Shown: positions 44,114 to 55,388 of the stretch, in pieces
Layout: each line of letters begins with the position of its first letter
Position numbering within the stretch: position 1 is the stretch's first letter
NCBI RefSeq assembly: GCF_030272615.1
Contig: NC_081407.1
Span: 141,490,897 to 141,550,896 of the forward strand
Direction of reading: 5' to 3'
Length of the DNA stretch: 60,000 nt
Source: Cryptomeria japonica
Taxonomy: Eukaryota > Streptophyta > Pinopsida > Cupressales > Cupressaceae
Made by a program: the position numbers and the translations under genes
The notes under the pieces: model-generated
Seen by the model: the letters and a program-made list of their open reading frames with translations, nothing else
What the model was told of the DNA's origin: nothing
Database searches by the model: none

Positions 44114-44466
44114 CCTTGCTTCTTCCTCTTAACTAAATTGTTGGCCCTTTGATTTCCTAATTGCATCAAAGGTCACTGCATCAGCTATATCCCATTTTGG
44201 TAAAATTAAAACTCCAGCTTGACTTACAATCATCCTGCCCTCATCTGCAGTGATTCTCTTGAATTCTTCCATCATCTCTTGACTTATTCCTAATTCTCAT
44301 GTTTAGACCTATCTGGCCTCTGAGATTTTCTCTCAGCAATTCTCTTCCTAAATTCTTCAATTTTCATCTTCCACACTAATTGCAAAAAGGTCAAGCTTCT
44401 CACAAAAGCATCATCCTCAAGAAACTTATCACATGTCTCCTTCCTTGCATCCTTAAAAGCTCTACC

Positions 44467-45696
44467 CTAAATATCTAAAGGAGTGAAGTCCAACTCCAAA
44501 CTAGGGGGCAAAGGAGGAATACCAATTTGCATCTTTGCACTTGTTACTACAAGCGTATATTCCTCCATTTGTTCTTCAACCTGCCTTAAAGGTGAAAAGG
44601 GCACGGGTGGTGGCGAAGGACTTCTATTTGAATCTTCAAAATCAATGATTTTGACTCCTTTAAAAGGCTTGATTTGCACCTTTGGGGAAGGCTTTGTCTT
44701 CATTATCCTTTTACCTTTTCTCCTCACCAATTCTCCACTGTCGTTGCTGATCTCTTCTTCACCACTTGTTTCTTCTGTTTCTCTCTTTTGAGATAAATCA
44801 TAAATAGGTCTCTCTTCTATCAGGCCATCTGTTCTTTGAGGTAGAGGAGGTCGTGAGCCTAACTGTTGCATCCTCTTTGGATGAATCAAAACTGATTCCT
44901 CCACTGTGATGGGTGTTGAACGATGTACATCTCTTCTTTCAACTTGTTGGCCATGAAACTCTTCAAGTTTGGCCTTCTTCTCCTTCAATGCAAGAATCAA
45001 TTCATCAAAATTGTTCATAACAAAATCTACTTTAGCACAAAATGGAGTAAAATCTTTTGTTGGATCTAGCTTGGATCCATTTTCTGAATTATAGCCCATA
45101 ACTTCTTGAAAACTATCTATTTCTCTCCTCCAATCCCGAGTCATGAAATCAAACTCATTTCTAATTATATCCTCAGGAAAATTGTGCTCATGAGGCAATA
45201 GACCTCTTTTTATTCTTGCCCTGAAAATGTTGTAAAACCCCTCCGGGTCACTGTGTCTAGCTGTGTTGACCCCTAAATGATATGATGCAAAGGATTTGTC
45301 AAAATGCTCATATCCTCCTTTCAAAATCACAAAATATGGGATGATAGTATAATCAGGGAAAAAATTTCCTTTGTCTTTTCCCTTTAATTCTTTATCATGG
45401 ATGCACCCTATCTGCCACATTACTTCAGCAAAACCCATTCTCAAAGGAACATTAAATGGTAATACATGTGGTTGACCATAAAAACCATAGATTCTAATAA
45501 CAGTGCTAACAGGATAAGGGATGAAATCCCCCCAATTGTGCTCAATCTTTAGAAATGGCAACCTCTCTTTAGGCTTTACAAAATCATGCAGCTCCTTGGG
45601 GATCCTTGGTGGGTTCACTGTCAATCTTTGTCTCAACCTAGAAGAAAAGTTGTTATCAAATCTCACAAAACTAGCCTCCTGTCTGTCCCAAGACAT
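44467..45696 (-). pseudogene. Long retroelement ORF, central 409-residue piece
   Basis: The best preserved part of the ORF. The first half is globular (PFLKIEHNWGDFIPYPVSTV, VMWQIGCIHDKELKGKDKGN, ILKGGYEHFDKSFASYHLGV); the second half is a Pro/Ser/Glu-rich disordered tail with a basic patch (RRKGKRIMK). No enzyme motif was seen. By composition and setting it looks like the large host-like ORF carried by some non-autonomous plant retrotransposons. I do not recognise a named domain. Confidence 0.6.
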
Positions 45697-46139
45697 ATTC
45701 GTGCTCCAAAGCTACACTGGAATTTCCTTATTGTCAATTGTTCTCTTGAGGTTCATAGTTCTTCAAAGTAATCTGTATTCTGATATAAGAACATGTGCAT
45801 GAGCAAGGAATACTAGTAGAATTTAGTGCTAGCCACTTTATTTTTAATATCCTGCGACCCCCCATGAATCTTCTCTTCAAGGTATGGGGCGAAATCAAAA
45901 ATCACTGTATAATCTGGATGTTGAATTTGCATGGCCATATACATGAAATCAGGTGGCATAACTATAATTGGATTGAAACCCAAGATCTAACATAGAGAGA
46001 AAAAGGTAGTCTAAAAATATGGAGCAAAAGCACCAATGGGGAATGACTCCTCTAAACTAGGGCCAATGTAGTACACTCCTGCTCTAGCTAAATGCATTGG
46101 AAGAAAACTAGTTCTAATGAAATATTTCATTCTATAATA

Positions 46140-46616
46140 CTATGCCTTTAACTTATTTAAATCTAATTGTATCAGGTTAGCAGATGGTTCATATAAGTCA
46201 AAAATCTCTTGGACTTCCTCTCTTCTAATTGTCAGCGGAATCTCTCCTTCATTTTCCCTTATAACCCTCGAGATAGGGTCATATCTGTTTGCATCAACCT
46301 TAAGAAGCTCAACATCCATGAACACACTCGACACCACTAATTTACCCGAATCATATTGCTAGGGACTTGAGAGTGGGGAATGTAAATTTCTCTATCCATA
46401 CCATAACTTGAACATATCTATCCTAGTCATCGGTACCTTGGCATCTACCAAGTGGTATGCTTTATTAGTCAACCCTTCTCCCAGGGTTTTACCATGAACA
46501 AATTTCTGCCCTTGGTACTTATCATTTGTCGAGGGCTTTAATTGATCGAGAAAATCATCAAAAAGATTTCTCTTGAAATATTTAGTTTGCTTTGAATGTT
46601 TTCGTGAGGGAGCCAT
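46140..46616 (-). pseudogene. Long retroelement ORF, N-terminal pieces
   Basis: The frame 46392-46616 starts MAPSRKHSKQTKYF (basic) and the frame 46140-46337 contains GEIPLTIRREEVQEIFDLYEP. They are separated by stops and connect toward 45696 through further stops (45700-46130). The ATG at 46614-46616 is the likely original start: it is first in frame and follows a leader-like stretch. Confidence 0.6.
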
Positions 46617-47980
46617 CTTACCAGACTAGGGTTTCTATCACTTAACCACAAAAAGAAAAATAAACTAAGATTCGACACAAAAACCTCAAGAGCAGCACAT
46701 AAATATGCGAATTCTTATCAAATTCTGAATCCTAGAACAATTTGTGAGATTTTCCTTATAATTACCCACACAATTCACACTTCAATTATTTAGGGAACAA
46801 AGAAGGGGTATTTTAACAACTTACTGCTTTGTAAACACCAGGGCAATAGCAATCCTATGTTGCAAGAAACCTTCTCAATCTTCTTCAGCTGGAGGGATGT
46901 CCTCTAAATCGCTATGAATCTCTTTATGAATCGAAAATAGCTTTGAGAGTGCTTTTATTATCGTCTGGAATGAAACACCACTATCTCATCCGCCATTACT
47001 ACTCGCGCGAGTGAAATAACGGCTCTAACTTGCATTTGAAATAAGTTCAAAATTGAACCGTCAATCATCTTTCAAAATGGCACATCGCACGATCATCTTT
47101 AGTCAATCTGAAATCGACCATCACATGTGGCAAGCAGGTCCACCTTTAGCATGGTGTGGCATATCCAACTCACCACTTCTCCACTTTCAATGACCCCTCT
47201 GTCTGATTTTCTTGGCCCGCCGTGGACACGTGACATCATCTCGTGATGTCGCGGTCCTTATTCTCCTCGCATCTCTTGATTGCAGGGTTACGAGAGTCAT
47301 TGGATCTATTCTTTGTTTACTTTCCAGCCGCAGGGATCTCTTAATAATGGCCACTAACTCCCGAGCACTTCTTGGACTAGGATTAAAACATCATTGTTCA
47401 ATACAAGCACATGCAAATTGATGAACCATTAGTAACTCGGACTTTACCTTCTGGGAACCGGTAACATCAAAGGTTTCAAAGGTCAAACCGTCGGCTCACC
47501 CTGCCCGCTTAGGACACTTGGTATCATCTTGTGATGTCGCGATCCTTATCTTCCTTGCACCTTTGACCGCGGGGAAGCACGAACCGTCATATTTGTTCTC
47601 CCTTTATCCACCGGCCGAAGTATTAAAATATTAGACTTAGGAAAAATTAATAAGCGCTGATATGAATATTATAAGGGACTGACCATAGGGAAATATTTCG
47701 TGCAGACTAAGGAAAATATAAAGGGGCCAACCGAAAACAGCTTAATGCTTAGGAAATACAATGGCCCCGCCAATGGTAACCGACCCTTGGCTTAAGTGGA
47801 AAAAAAGGTCATGATGGAATATAACAAGCTTAGGGTTTTTCTTTTACAAGACTTAATTGGAAATTCATAAACCCTAAACCTTAAACCTTGAACCTTGACA
47901 GAGGGCAAAATGAATCCAGAATGACCAATATTTTGACTCAAGCATGAAATTTTTTTTGTGCAGTCATTTTTTAGGACTAT
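46617..47980 (-). other. Upstream region of the long ORF with a ~105 bp direct repeat
   Basis: No gene. A segment from 47224 (GGACACGTGACATCATCTCG) recurs in diverged form from 47512 (GGACACTTGGTATCATCTTG), about 105 bases each, 288 bases apart, sharing GTGATGTCGCG.TCCTTAT. On the minus strand, TATTATCGTCT/ATAATAAAAGC near 46955-46965 could be a TATA-like element upstream of the ORF (weak). Confidence 0.55.
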
Positions 47981-49011
47981 CAGATAGTTAAGTGATCATC
48001 ATTTGCATTTGTCTACCATGTAGTAGAGCCCTTGTAAAGTGAGAGAGGATAATTTGTAGCCAAGTGATCGATGGAGAAGCATCAATGACATCTAAAGGGG
48101 AGGTTCTCATAATCAAGAGGTTGAGTACAAGGCTTATCCCCACCATTAAAACCACAAATCCATGAAGGGGTTTGGAGATGTCAATTATATCCACCAGAGT
48201 GTACACAAATGCAAGGTGCCCCATGAATGAAGTAGAATCACCAACTTTGAAGAAGCAACTAGCATTTGCCAATGGCCTCATAACATGAAGGCTCCCAAAA
48301 CTATAGAGAGAGTTTCGAAAGTATAACTCACATGGGATTCACATTTAGTGGCTCAATAAGAGGATTAAAGAATGTTGACCAAGGCTTAATGGAGAGAGAA
48401 TGCTCCCCCCGAGACCACAACTTGCACCTAACATGAAACCTTTGTCCTCTAAGGAGGCAAGTGAGGAAATGAGAAAACTTTTAGCGCAAGGGAAAAGAGC
48501 TCAATCTTTCCCACCACAAGAGGCCTCCATGAATCTAGTACTCATTTGTGGAGATCAAGAAGAGCAAGCCACAAATTGGATAATCTACACACCAAGCCAC
48601 TATATTGATAGAAGTCCTCATTTTTCACCACATCCTGGCCACAAACCATCATCGAGGATGATTTGGCACAAAGAAGGGGATGACATTTCTTCCTCTAAAA
48701 CACCAATACCAATAGCTTGAGAAAAATTATGTCCACTAATAGCAGAGTTTGACACTAGAGGGAAGGCACTAGCTAAAACTTGGACACCACTAGCAGGAGT
48801 AAAAGGTGGAGCAACAATGGAAACAAACCACACACTAGCAATAACAATAGAAGAACCCATGGTTGTACCAAGAATAGGAGTGGGAGAGCTCATTTATGTT
48901 GTTGTTTTTGAACTTTCCAGTAGTATAGAATTTTGGCGGACTAGATTTTTTTCATTAGGGTTACAAGATCAATATCCCTTCTTGCTAGGATTCCTAAGGA
49001 AGACACTATGT

Positions 49012-49014
<3 letters not shown>
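47981..49014. other. Gene-free stretch
   Basis: Open frames on both strands (47988-48281 minus, 48400-48720 plus) lack recognisable domains. It may be an eroded retroelement; nothing definite is seen. Confidence 0.4.

Positions 49015-49071
<57 letters not shown>
49015..49071. repeat. Compound microsatellite (CT)n(CA)n
   Basis: About 14 CT units run directly into about 14 CA units, then AAACTAG. Confidence 0.95.
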
Positions 49072-49073
<2 letters not shown>

Positions 49074-49713
49074 CTAGCAAAATTCTTGAAGCCTAGCAAA
49101 TTTTCTCATTTAACAAAATACAACCCTCAAGCCCTTGTTTCGACCAACCCAATATAGACTCTTTGGTGTCAAGAGTAGATTCTATAAATCAAATTTAAGA
49201 TACAACCTTTAAGGCCCTATTTCGAGCAACCCACCTATGGACCTTTCAATGCTAATGGTGGATTTTATATATCATACTTTATTGTATGTTTTGGTAAGCA
49301 TACAACTCCTCCTTCATCATTCGGTATAGTGGAGGTTGGCCCAAGCCTCTCCCCTTGTTCTGAGCCTTTGTACGATGGTATTACATGAAAGATTTTTCAA
49401 AGAAGGAAGAACAGTCTTTCTAAACTGTAGTGTCATAAAATTGCGACCCTAGCAATGTTTGACTGCATTAGAGTCCTCACGCATGTGAACTCGAATCCTC
49501 TAGCCTGATCGGAGAGTGCTTGGATTGCGAAAACAACTTCTTCCTTGGCCTCTGCATCACCCCGACTACATTCAGCCCTGGAGAAAGCAGTAGGACAGGG
49601 GCGTGGCACCGCTGTCCCCCTTGGACATGGATGTAGCGCCCATCCCTGCCCTATTTTAGGGCAAGACCCTTCCTAGAGCATGTCTTGTGGGTTGTGCCTC
49701 GGGCAGGAAACCT
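49072..49713. other. Gene-free flank left of copia element
   Basis: No gene. A GC-richer patch (49590-49660) reads GGGGCGTGGCACCGCTGTCCCCC... TGTAGCGCCC, in style like GC-rich LTR text. It ends at the TSD CCCCG (49714-49718). Confidence 0.45.
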
Positions 49714-49718
49714 CCCCG

Positions 49719-51026
49719 TGTTGGCATTTGCATGAAGATTGCATTAATGATATGTTATGTTGTCATTGATGTCAATTAACCAGTAATGATATTGTTGTAA
49801 TAATATTTTATAACCGGTAGGAAGAATTTATGGAGTGAACCAGTATTGCTATGTATTGGAGAGTTGAACCGTTAAACCCTACCTGTTGATTTGATAAACC
49901 CTAATCGATTAAGTTTGGTGAACTGGTTATACTGATTTATGATCTAGTGATGAGCGGTAATGATTATGACACGTATGATTATTGTATGAAGAGAGTTTCA
50001 AAGTGATTTTGGCGAGTTGATGAAATGATTTTTGTCTAGGGAATGAGCAAGTATATTGCATGTAATGCAAAGCATATGATGAGTTATTGAGTTCGATGAA
50101 GCAGTGATCAAGGAGTGATCGAGGTTTTCTTGATTGATGTGCAGAGATTGCTATGTAATCCAATGGTCATACTTGAACCGACTTGTTTGTAATCTCTTTA
50201 AGAGAATTAAGTTTTTTTTGTGTTACCGAACTAATTGATTTGTTTATAAGGTCGATGAGTTGTTTAGTTTCAGAGTTGTCAAAGTTTTAGTTGAGTGTGT
50301 GGTTGTTGAACCAGATGATGTATCTGCAATTTGAGTAAAGGCAAATAGGAGCATGAAAAGGATCTGAACAAGCAAGTGTAGTACTATTCAAACAGATCAA
50401 CAAGCTCCTGTTGTTTTCTAACAATTACAGCAGATTGAAATCCCCTAACCCGGTAAGCTCTAACAAGCTTGGTGCTATTCAAATCCTCTAACCAAGTGAT
50501 CCATTAGCTTGGATTTCAAATCCTCTATCTAGGTTACTCCTTACAAGGTATTGCTTCTAACAAGGCATTATAGTCAATCCCTTAACCAGGTGGTTCTTAA
50601 CAAGATCTATTCTTAATAGGACTTTTGTAAAGCTTTAAGAGGCTAGGCTCCTAACAGGGCGAACTTCAGAAGAGTTCAGATGGTTATCTTGTGAGTCTCA
50701 TCTCTTTGTGGTTTTTCCCATTTGGGTTTCCATGTCAAAAATATTGTGTCAACTGGTGAATGTTTTTGTGGCTATGTTCTTATGGTTGATTTTCTTAACT
50801 ACTTAATCCACTTTGATAAGTCGTGATAACCGGAAGCATTGTAAAATGAAGTTTTACTTATGTCAGTAAAATCATTTGGATGTTTATGAGTTTGAAGTTG
50901 TTTACTGTTAGTTTGTTGTAACAATCAACCGGTTTATCTTGAGATTTTTTATCTTGCTACTAATTCACCCCCCCCCCCCCCCCCCTCTGTAGTTGACCGG
51001 ATTCTTATTCTTTCATCATACCATCA
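49719..51026 (+). repeat. 5' LTR of copia element
   Basis: 1,308 bp, TGTTGGCATTTG ... CATCATACCATCA. It contains a run of 18 C at 50968-50985 close to the 3' end. Compared with the 3' LTR it lacks the segment corresponding to about 56627-56712. Confidence 0.9.
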
Positions 51027-51028
51027 AT

Positions 51029-51040
51029 TGGTATCAGAGC
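51029..51040 (+). other. Primer-binding site (tRNA-iMet)
   Basis: TGGTATCAGAGC two bases after the 5' LTR. Confidence 0.9.
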
Positions 51041-51097
51041 AAATCAGGTCCTATAAGGTCTAAGCCTAACAACTTGAAGCTAAAGATCTTAGAGAAC

Positions 51098-52670
51098 ATG
51101 ATGAAGAAAGAAGGTCTGAAGTTTAATAGAGAGAACTATAGGATATGGAGTGATCGAATGAAAATTTATATCAAGAGTCTTGGAAATCAATACTGGGAAC
51201 ATGTTGTTCAATATGTTACACCTAGTGGGACTATGACTGATGATCAAATGAAAGAGCAACAAGAAAACAATCAAGAATTAGAGGCTAGTATCAATTCTTT
51301 GTCTAATGTAGAGTATGTAGACGTTCATGGTCTAGAGACTGCATATGAGGTATGGAAGAAACTTGAAGAGATTTATAGCGGTGATGAACATGTTAAGATT
51401 GCTAAAGAAGAGAGTCTAAGAGGAAATTTTGATGACACACGGATGGCTAAATGTGAGAATATCCAATAGTATGGTCAAAGGATAAAAGAGATAGTCGGTG
51501 AAATTAAGAGTGCAGGAGGTAAAGTGGAAGATGCCATAGTGATCAGTAAGGTACTGAGAACCCTGCTACCGATCTACGCTATCCGAGTTGCAGCCATTCA
51601 AAAGCTAAAGTCTATTGACAAAACCAAGGTAACCCTTGACTCCATCATTGGCAACCTTACTACTTTTGAATTAAATGGTTGTGATGGTAGTGTACAAAAG
51701 TTTGAATCTGCATTTAGAGCTTTTGTTTCTAACCCATCTATGAGGAAAAGTAGAGATGTCAGTCACAGTTATGAATCTAGATCCAGCAGAGAAGCAGATG
51801 ATGAAGACAATTTAGTTGAGCTTGAATCATTGTTGGCCAAGCGGTTGCCCAGAGGTACAGGTAAATATAGAGGTAAATTACCTTTGAAATGTTTTGCATG
51901 CAACAAGATTGGACACATAGTTGCTAACTGTCCTAATGGTGATAATGAGAACAAACGAGAGAAATTCAAGAAGTATAAGGGCAAAGGCAAAAGAGATTGT
52001 CTTATTGTTGTTGATGGTGGTATCACTAATGAGGAATCTGATGGTGATTCTAATGAAGACATTGTGTTTGTAGCCATTAAAGAGGAGATATCTGATCAGA
52101 AGGCTTTAGTATCTCGAATGGATAACTCCGATGATTGGATCATTGATAGTGGTTGTTCACATCACATGACCGGTGATCGGAGCAAATTTCTTTCTTTGAA
52201 GGAATTTGATGGCGGAGTTGTAAGAGTTGGTAATGACTCACCCTGCATGGTTAAAGGTAAGGGAACTATTTCTCTTAATGGAAAGAGCAGTGCAGATGAT
52301 GTCTATTGGGTTGAAGGTTTAAAGAACAATCTTTTGAGTGTGGCACAACTCAATGACAGAGGATACCCATTGGAGTTTAAGAATGGTATGTGCAAAATCT
52401 ATGGGAGCAAAGGTGAACTAATTGCAACCGGGAAGCAAACTAAAGGTAACTTGTTTCACCTCAATCCTAAAGTCAGCAACTGTTTAATTACAAAGATAGA
52501 TGATAGTTGGCTTTGGCATAGGAGATTTTGTCATATAAACTTTGATAACATTGTTAAAGTGAGTAAGTCCAAGATAGTGAGAGGTTTGCCTCAGTTGGAC
52601 AAACCGATTAATGCTCTTTATAAGGAATGTCAGTTGGGAAAGATGACATCCTCAAATTTCAAGAGAATCT
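51098..52670 (+). pseudogene. gag: Copia Gag and protease
   Basis: Gag starts at ATG 51098 (MMKKEGLKFNRENY), has the copia Gag core (YRIWSDRMKIYIKSLG, AYEVWKKLEEIY) and is cut by TAG at 51467-51469. The frame continues to the CCHC knuckle CFACNKIGHIVANC (51890-51931) and the protease active site DSGCSHHMTGD (Asp codon 52145-52147). It then runs into the integrase N-terminal zinc region (LWHRRFCHINF, near 52510). A one-base shift near 52665 moves the integrase core to another frame. Confidence 0.9.
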
Positions 52671-53327
52671 TTTTCAGCGGAACATTTGTTAGATTTGGTT
52701 CATATAGATCTTTGTGGACCAATAAGGATAAAAAGTATTCAAGGTGATAGTTATTTTATGATCTTCACTGATGATTGTTCAAGGATGATGTGGGTCACAT
52801 TCTTGAAGGATAAGACTGAAGCTTGTAGTAATTTCAAGGCATTCAAGGCCTTAGCTGAGAAGGAGAGCGGTAAGAAGATAAAGTGTCTGAGGACTGATCA
52901 AGGCAGTGAATTTACTTCCGAGGAATTCACTAGATATTGTGAAGAAAATGGTATCAAACGACAACTTTCTGCACCGAGGACACCACAACAAAATGGTATC
53001 ACAAAGAGAAACAACTGGTCAGTTGTTGAAGTTGCTAGGACGGTGTTGATACAAGGAGGTGTAGAGAAAAAATTTTGGAGACAAGTTGTTAGCACGACTG
53101 TCGACACTATGAACCGGATTCTGGTAAAGAGAGGTAAGGACAAGACTCCTTATGAATATTGGTATGGTAGAACACCTAATGTTAGTTATTTCAAGATATT
53201 TGGTAGCAAATGTTTTATTAAGAGAGGTGATTATGCTAGCAAATTTGAGGTTAAAAGTGATGAAGGTATATTTCTTGGTTATTCCACCAAGAGTAAGGCC
53301 TACAAGTGTTTTAGCAACCGGTCATAG
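52671..53327 (+). pseudogene. pol: Copia integrase core, catalytic Glu replaced by Lys
   Basis: The rve-type integrase core follows the frameshift. The first Asp is in LVHIDLCGP near 52700, the second in LRTDQGSEF near 52900. The third acidic position, in the PQQNG... block, is Lys (AAG at 53004-53006) where copia integrases have Glu, which would abolish strand transfer. The C-terminal GKDKTPYEYWYGRTP and IFLGYS blocks are present. It ends at a stop at 53325-53327. Confidence 0.88.
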
Positions 53328-54767
53328 AGAATTATGGAAAGTGTTGATGTTTGAGTGGATGAATATCCTGAAGTCTCGGAGGAAACCAGTTTGGAGAAAA
53401 TGGATGAAGATCCTTGCATTTTGTTTTTGGAACCAGAAATTGTGAAACTTGAAACCGGTAAAGCAAATATTGATGTACCAGTTCAACGGGAACAAACAAA
53501 TTCAGAAGAAGATGATGATAATGAAGAAGATGAACTTGAAGGTAATGATCGTGTTATTCTGAGATATGTGAGACTCAATCACAATCTTGAACAGATTATT
53601 GGAGATAAGGATGCTGGAGTGCTTACTAGAAGAAGAATCAGAGAGAATTCTTTCATGATCTCCACTATTGAACCATGAACTGCCAAGGAAGCATTTGGTG
53701 ATGATCATTGGGTTAAAGCTATGGAGGAGGAACAAGATCAAATTGAGAAAAACAACACTTGGACCCTAGTACCCCGACTGGTAAATAAAAATGTGATAGG
53801 TACTAAGTGGGTATTCAAGAACAAGTTGAATGAAGATGGTGTTGTAGTTCGCAACAAAGATAGGTTGGTTTGCAAAGGTTATGCACAAGAAGAAGGAGAA
53901 GATTATAGTGAGACTTTTGCACCAGTAGTAAGACTGGAATGTGTCAGAACTTTGCTTGCATTTGCAACACATAAGAAATTCAAGGTATACCAGATGGATG
54001 TTAAGTCAGCATTTTTTAATGGGATACTGGAAGAAGTATACATTGAGCAGCCAGATGGTTGTGCTCTGACTAATGAGAAATAAATGGTATGCAGATTGCA
54101 TAAGGATTTATATGGATTAAAGAAGGCATCGAGAGCATGGTATGAAAGGCTTTATACACATCTAATGAAGATAGGTTTTCTGAGAACCAATGAAGATAGC
54201 AACATATATCTCAAATCTGAAGGAGATAAAATACTGGTCAGTGAAGTTTTTGTAGATGATATCATATTTGGAGGTAATGATGACATGAGCAATGATTTTG
54301 CAGATGAAATAAAAAATGAGTTTGAAATGTCTCTAGTGGGAGAAATAAACAATTCCATAGGCTTGCAAATACAACAAATGAAGAATGGTATTTTCATCAC
54401 ACAGTCTAAGTATGTGAAAGAGGTTTTGAAGACATTTGGTATGAGTGACTGTAATCTAGTTGGGACACCAATGGTTACATGTTGTAAGTTGTCTAAGGAA
54501 GATGAATCCACAACAGTTGATGAGAAGGAATAAAAGTCAATGATTGGAAAATTACACTATGTTGTTCACAACAGATTGGATATAGCTCATGCAGTTGGGC
54601 TAGTTGCTAGATTCCAGAAGAATCCCAAGGAAACACATTTGATAGCAACTAAGAGGATTTTTAGATATTTGAAAGGTATTGTTGACTATGGATTATGGTA
54701 TCCATATGGAGGGAACTTTTACTTGAAGGTGTACACATCTTACATGAATTGTACCCAAGCTATCTAG
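53328..54767 (+). pseudogene. pol: Copia reverse transcriptase, several stops
   Basis: An acidic linker (53350-53680) precedes RT. RT blocks: NKNVIGTKWVFKNKLNEDG (near 53785), VCKGYAQEEGEDYSETFAPV, KVYQMDVKSAFFNG, DLYGLKKASRAWYERL. The catalytic FVDD lies in SEVFVDDIIFGGND near 54250. Stops occur at 53325, near 53352, 53676, 54081, 54531 and 54765. The catalytic aspartates are retained. Confidence 0.9.
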
Positions 54768-55061
54768 ATGAGACACATTTTAGAAGGATTTAAGATGAAG
54801 ATTTCAGATTTTGTAAAGATCTTATGTGATAACATAAGTGCCATAAATATTTCCAAGAACCCTGTTTTGCATGCACGAACCAAGCATATTGAATTGAAGT
54901 ATCATTTATTAAGGGAAAAAATGCAGAGTAAAGATGTGATCTTGGAGCATGTTTCTACCAAGGAGAAGCTTGCAGATATCTTTACTAAACCTCTGCCTAA
55001 GACTACTTTTGAGTATCTTAGAAATCATCTAGGGGTTGTACCCCTTCATGAGGTCAGTTGA
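54768..55061 (+). pseudogene. pol: Copia RNase H, middle deleted
   Basis: The C-terminal part of RNase H is readable (ILCDNISAINISKNPVLHA, HIELKYHLLRE, LADIFTKPLP). The segment just before (KVYTSYMNCTQAI) joins the start of RNase H straight to its middle, so roughly 45 residues carrying the first catalytic region are missing near 54735-54750. It ends at 55061 in front of a non-coding tail. Confidence 0.85.
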
Positions 55062-55388
55062 GCATGATGTAGATTACATCAATCCCGGAGCTACTTGTAG
55101 AACTTTACAACAGGATAGGTGTAGAAGTGGAGTTATTCCATAGGGGGAGCATCAAGTTGCAGATTGTTGATGTCGAACAGTGAAATTTGACATTGCATGT
55201 TTTACTTTCAATTTGGCATTGTTGTCAAAGGGGGAGAAGAACTATGTGATTTGTATGGTTGACAAAGAGAAGGAAGACAAGAAGAAGACAAGGTGAATAC
55301 TTGGTAATGTAAACCAGGATTCCTATTCACAATCACAACAATCAATGGTATTGATATTTGTATTTCCATCAATGCCAAAGGGGGAGAT
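55062..55388 (+). other. Copia 3' untranslated tail and polypurine tract
   Basis: Contains three similar GGGGGAG phrases (55142, 55230 and the one abutting the LTR). AAAGGGGGAGAT at 55377-55388 is the polypurine tract that primes plus-strand cDNA. Confidence 0.85.

Noticed and set aside
43523-46616. Host gene encoding a nuclear scaffold-like protein
   Set aside because: Multiple stops and frameshifts and LTR-like flanks favour a decayed retroelement ORF, although homology was not proven.
48400-48720. Plus-strand 106-codon frame
   Set aside because: No recognisable domain, no conserved neighbours, and the opposite strand is equally open in parts.
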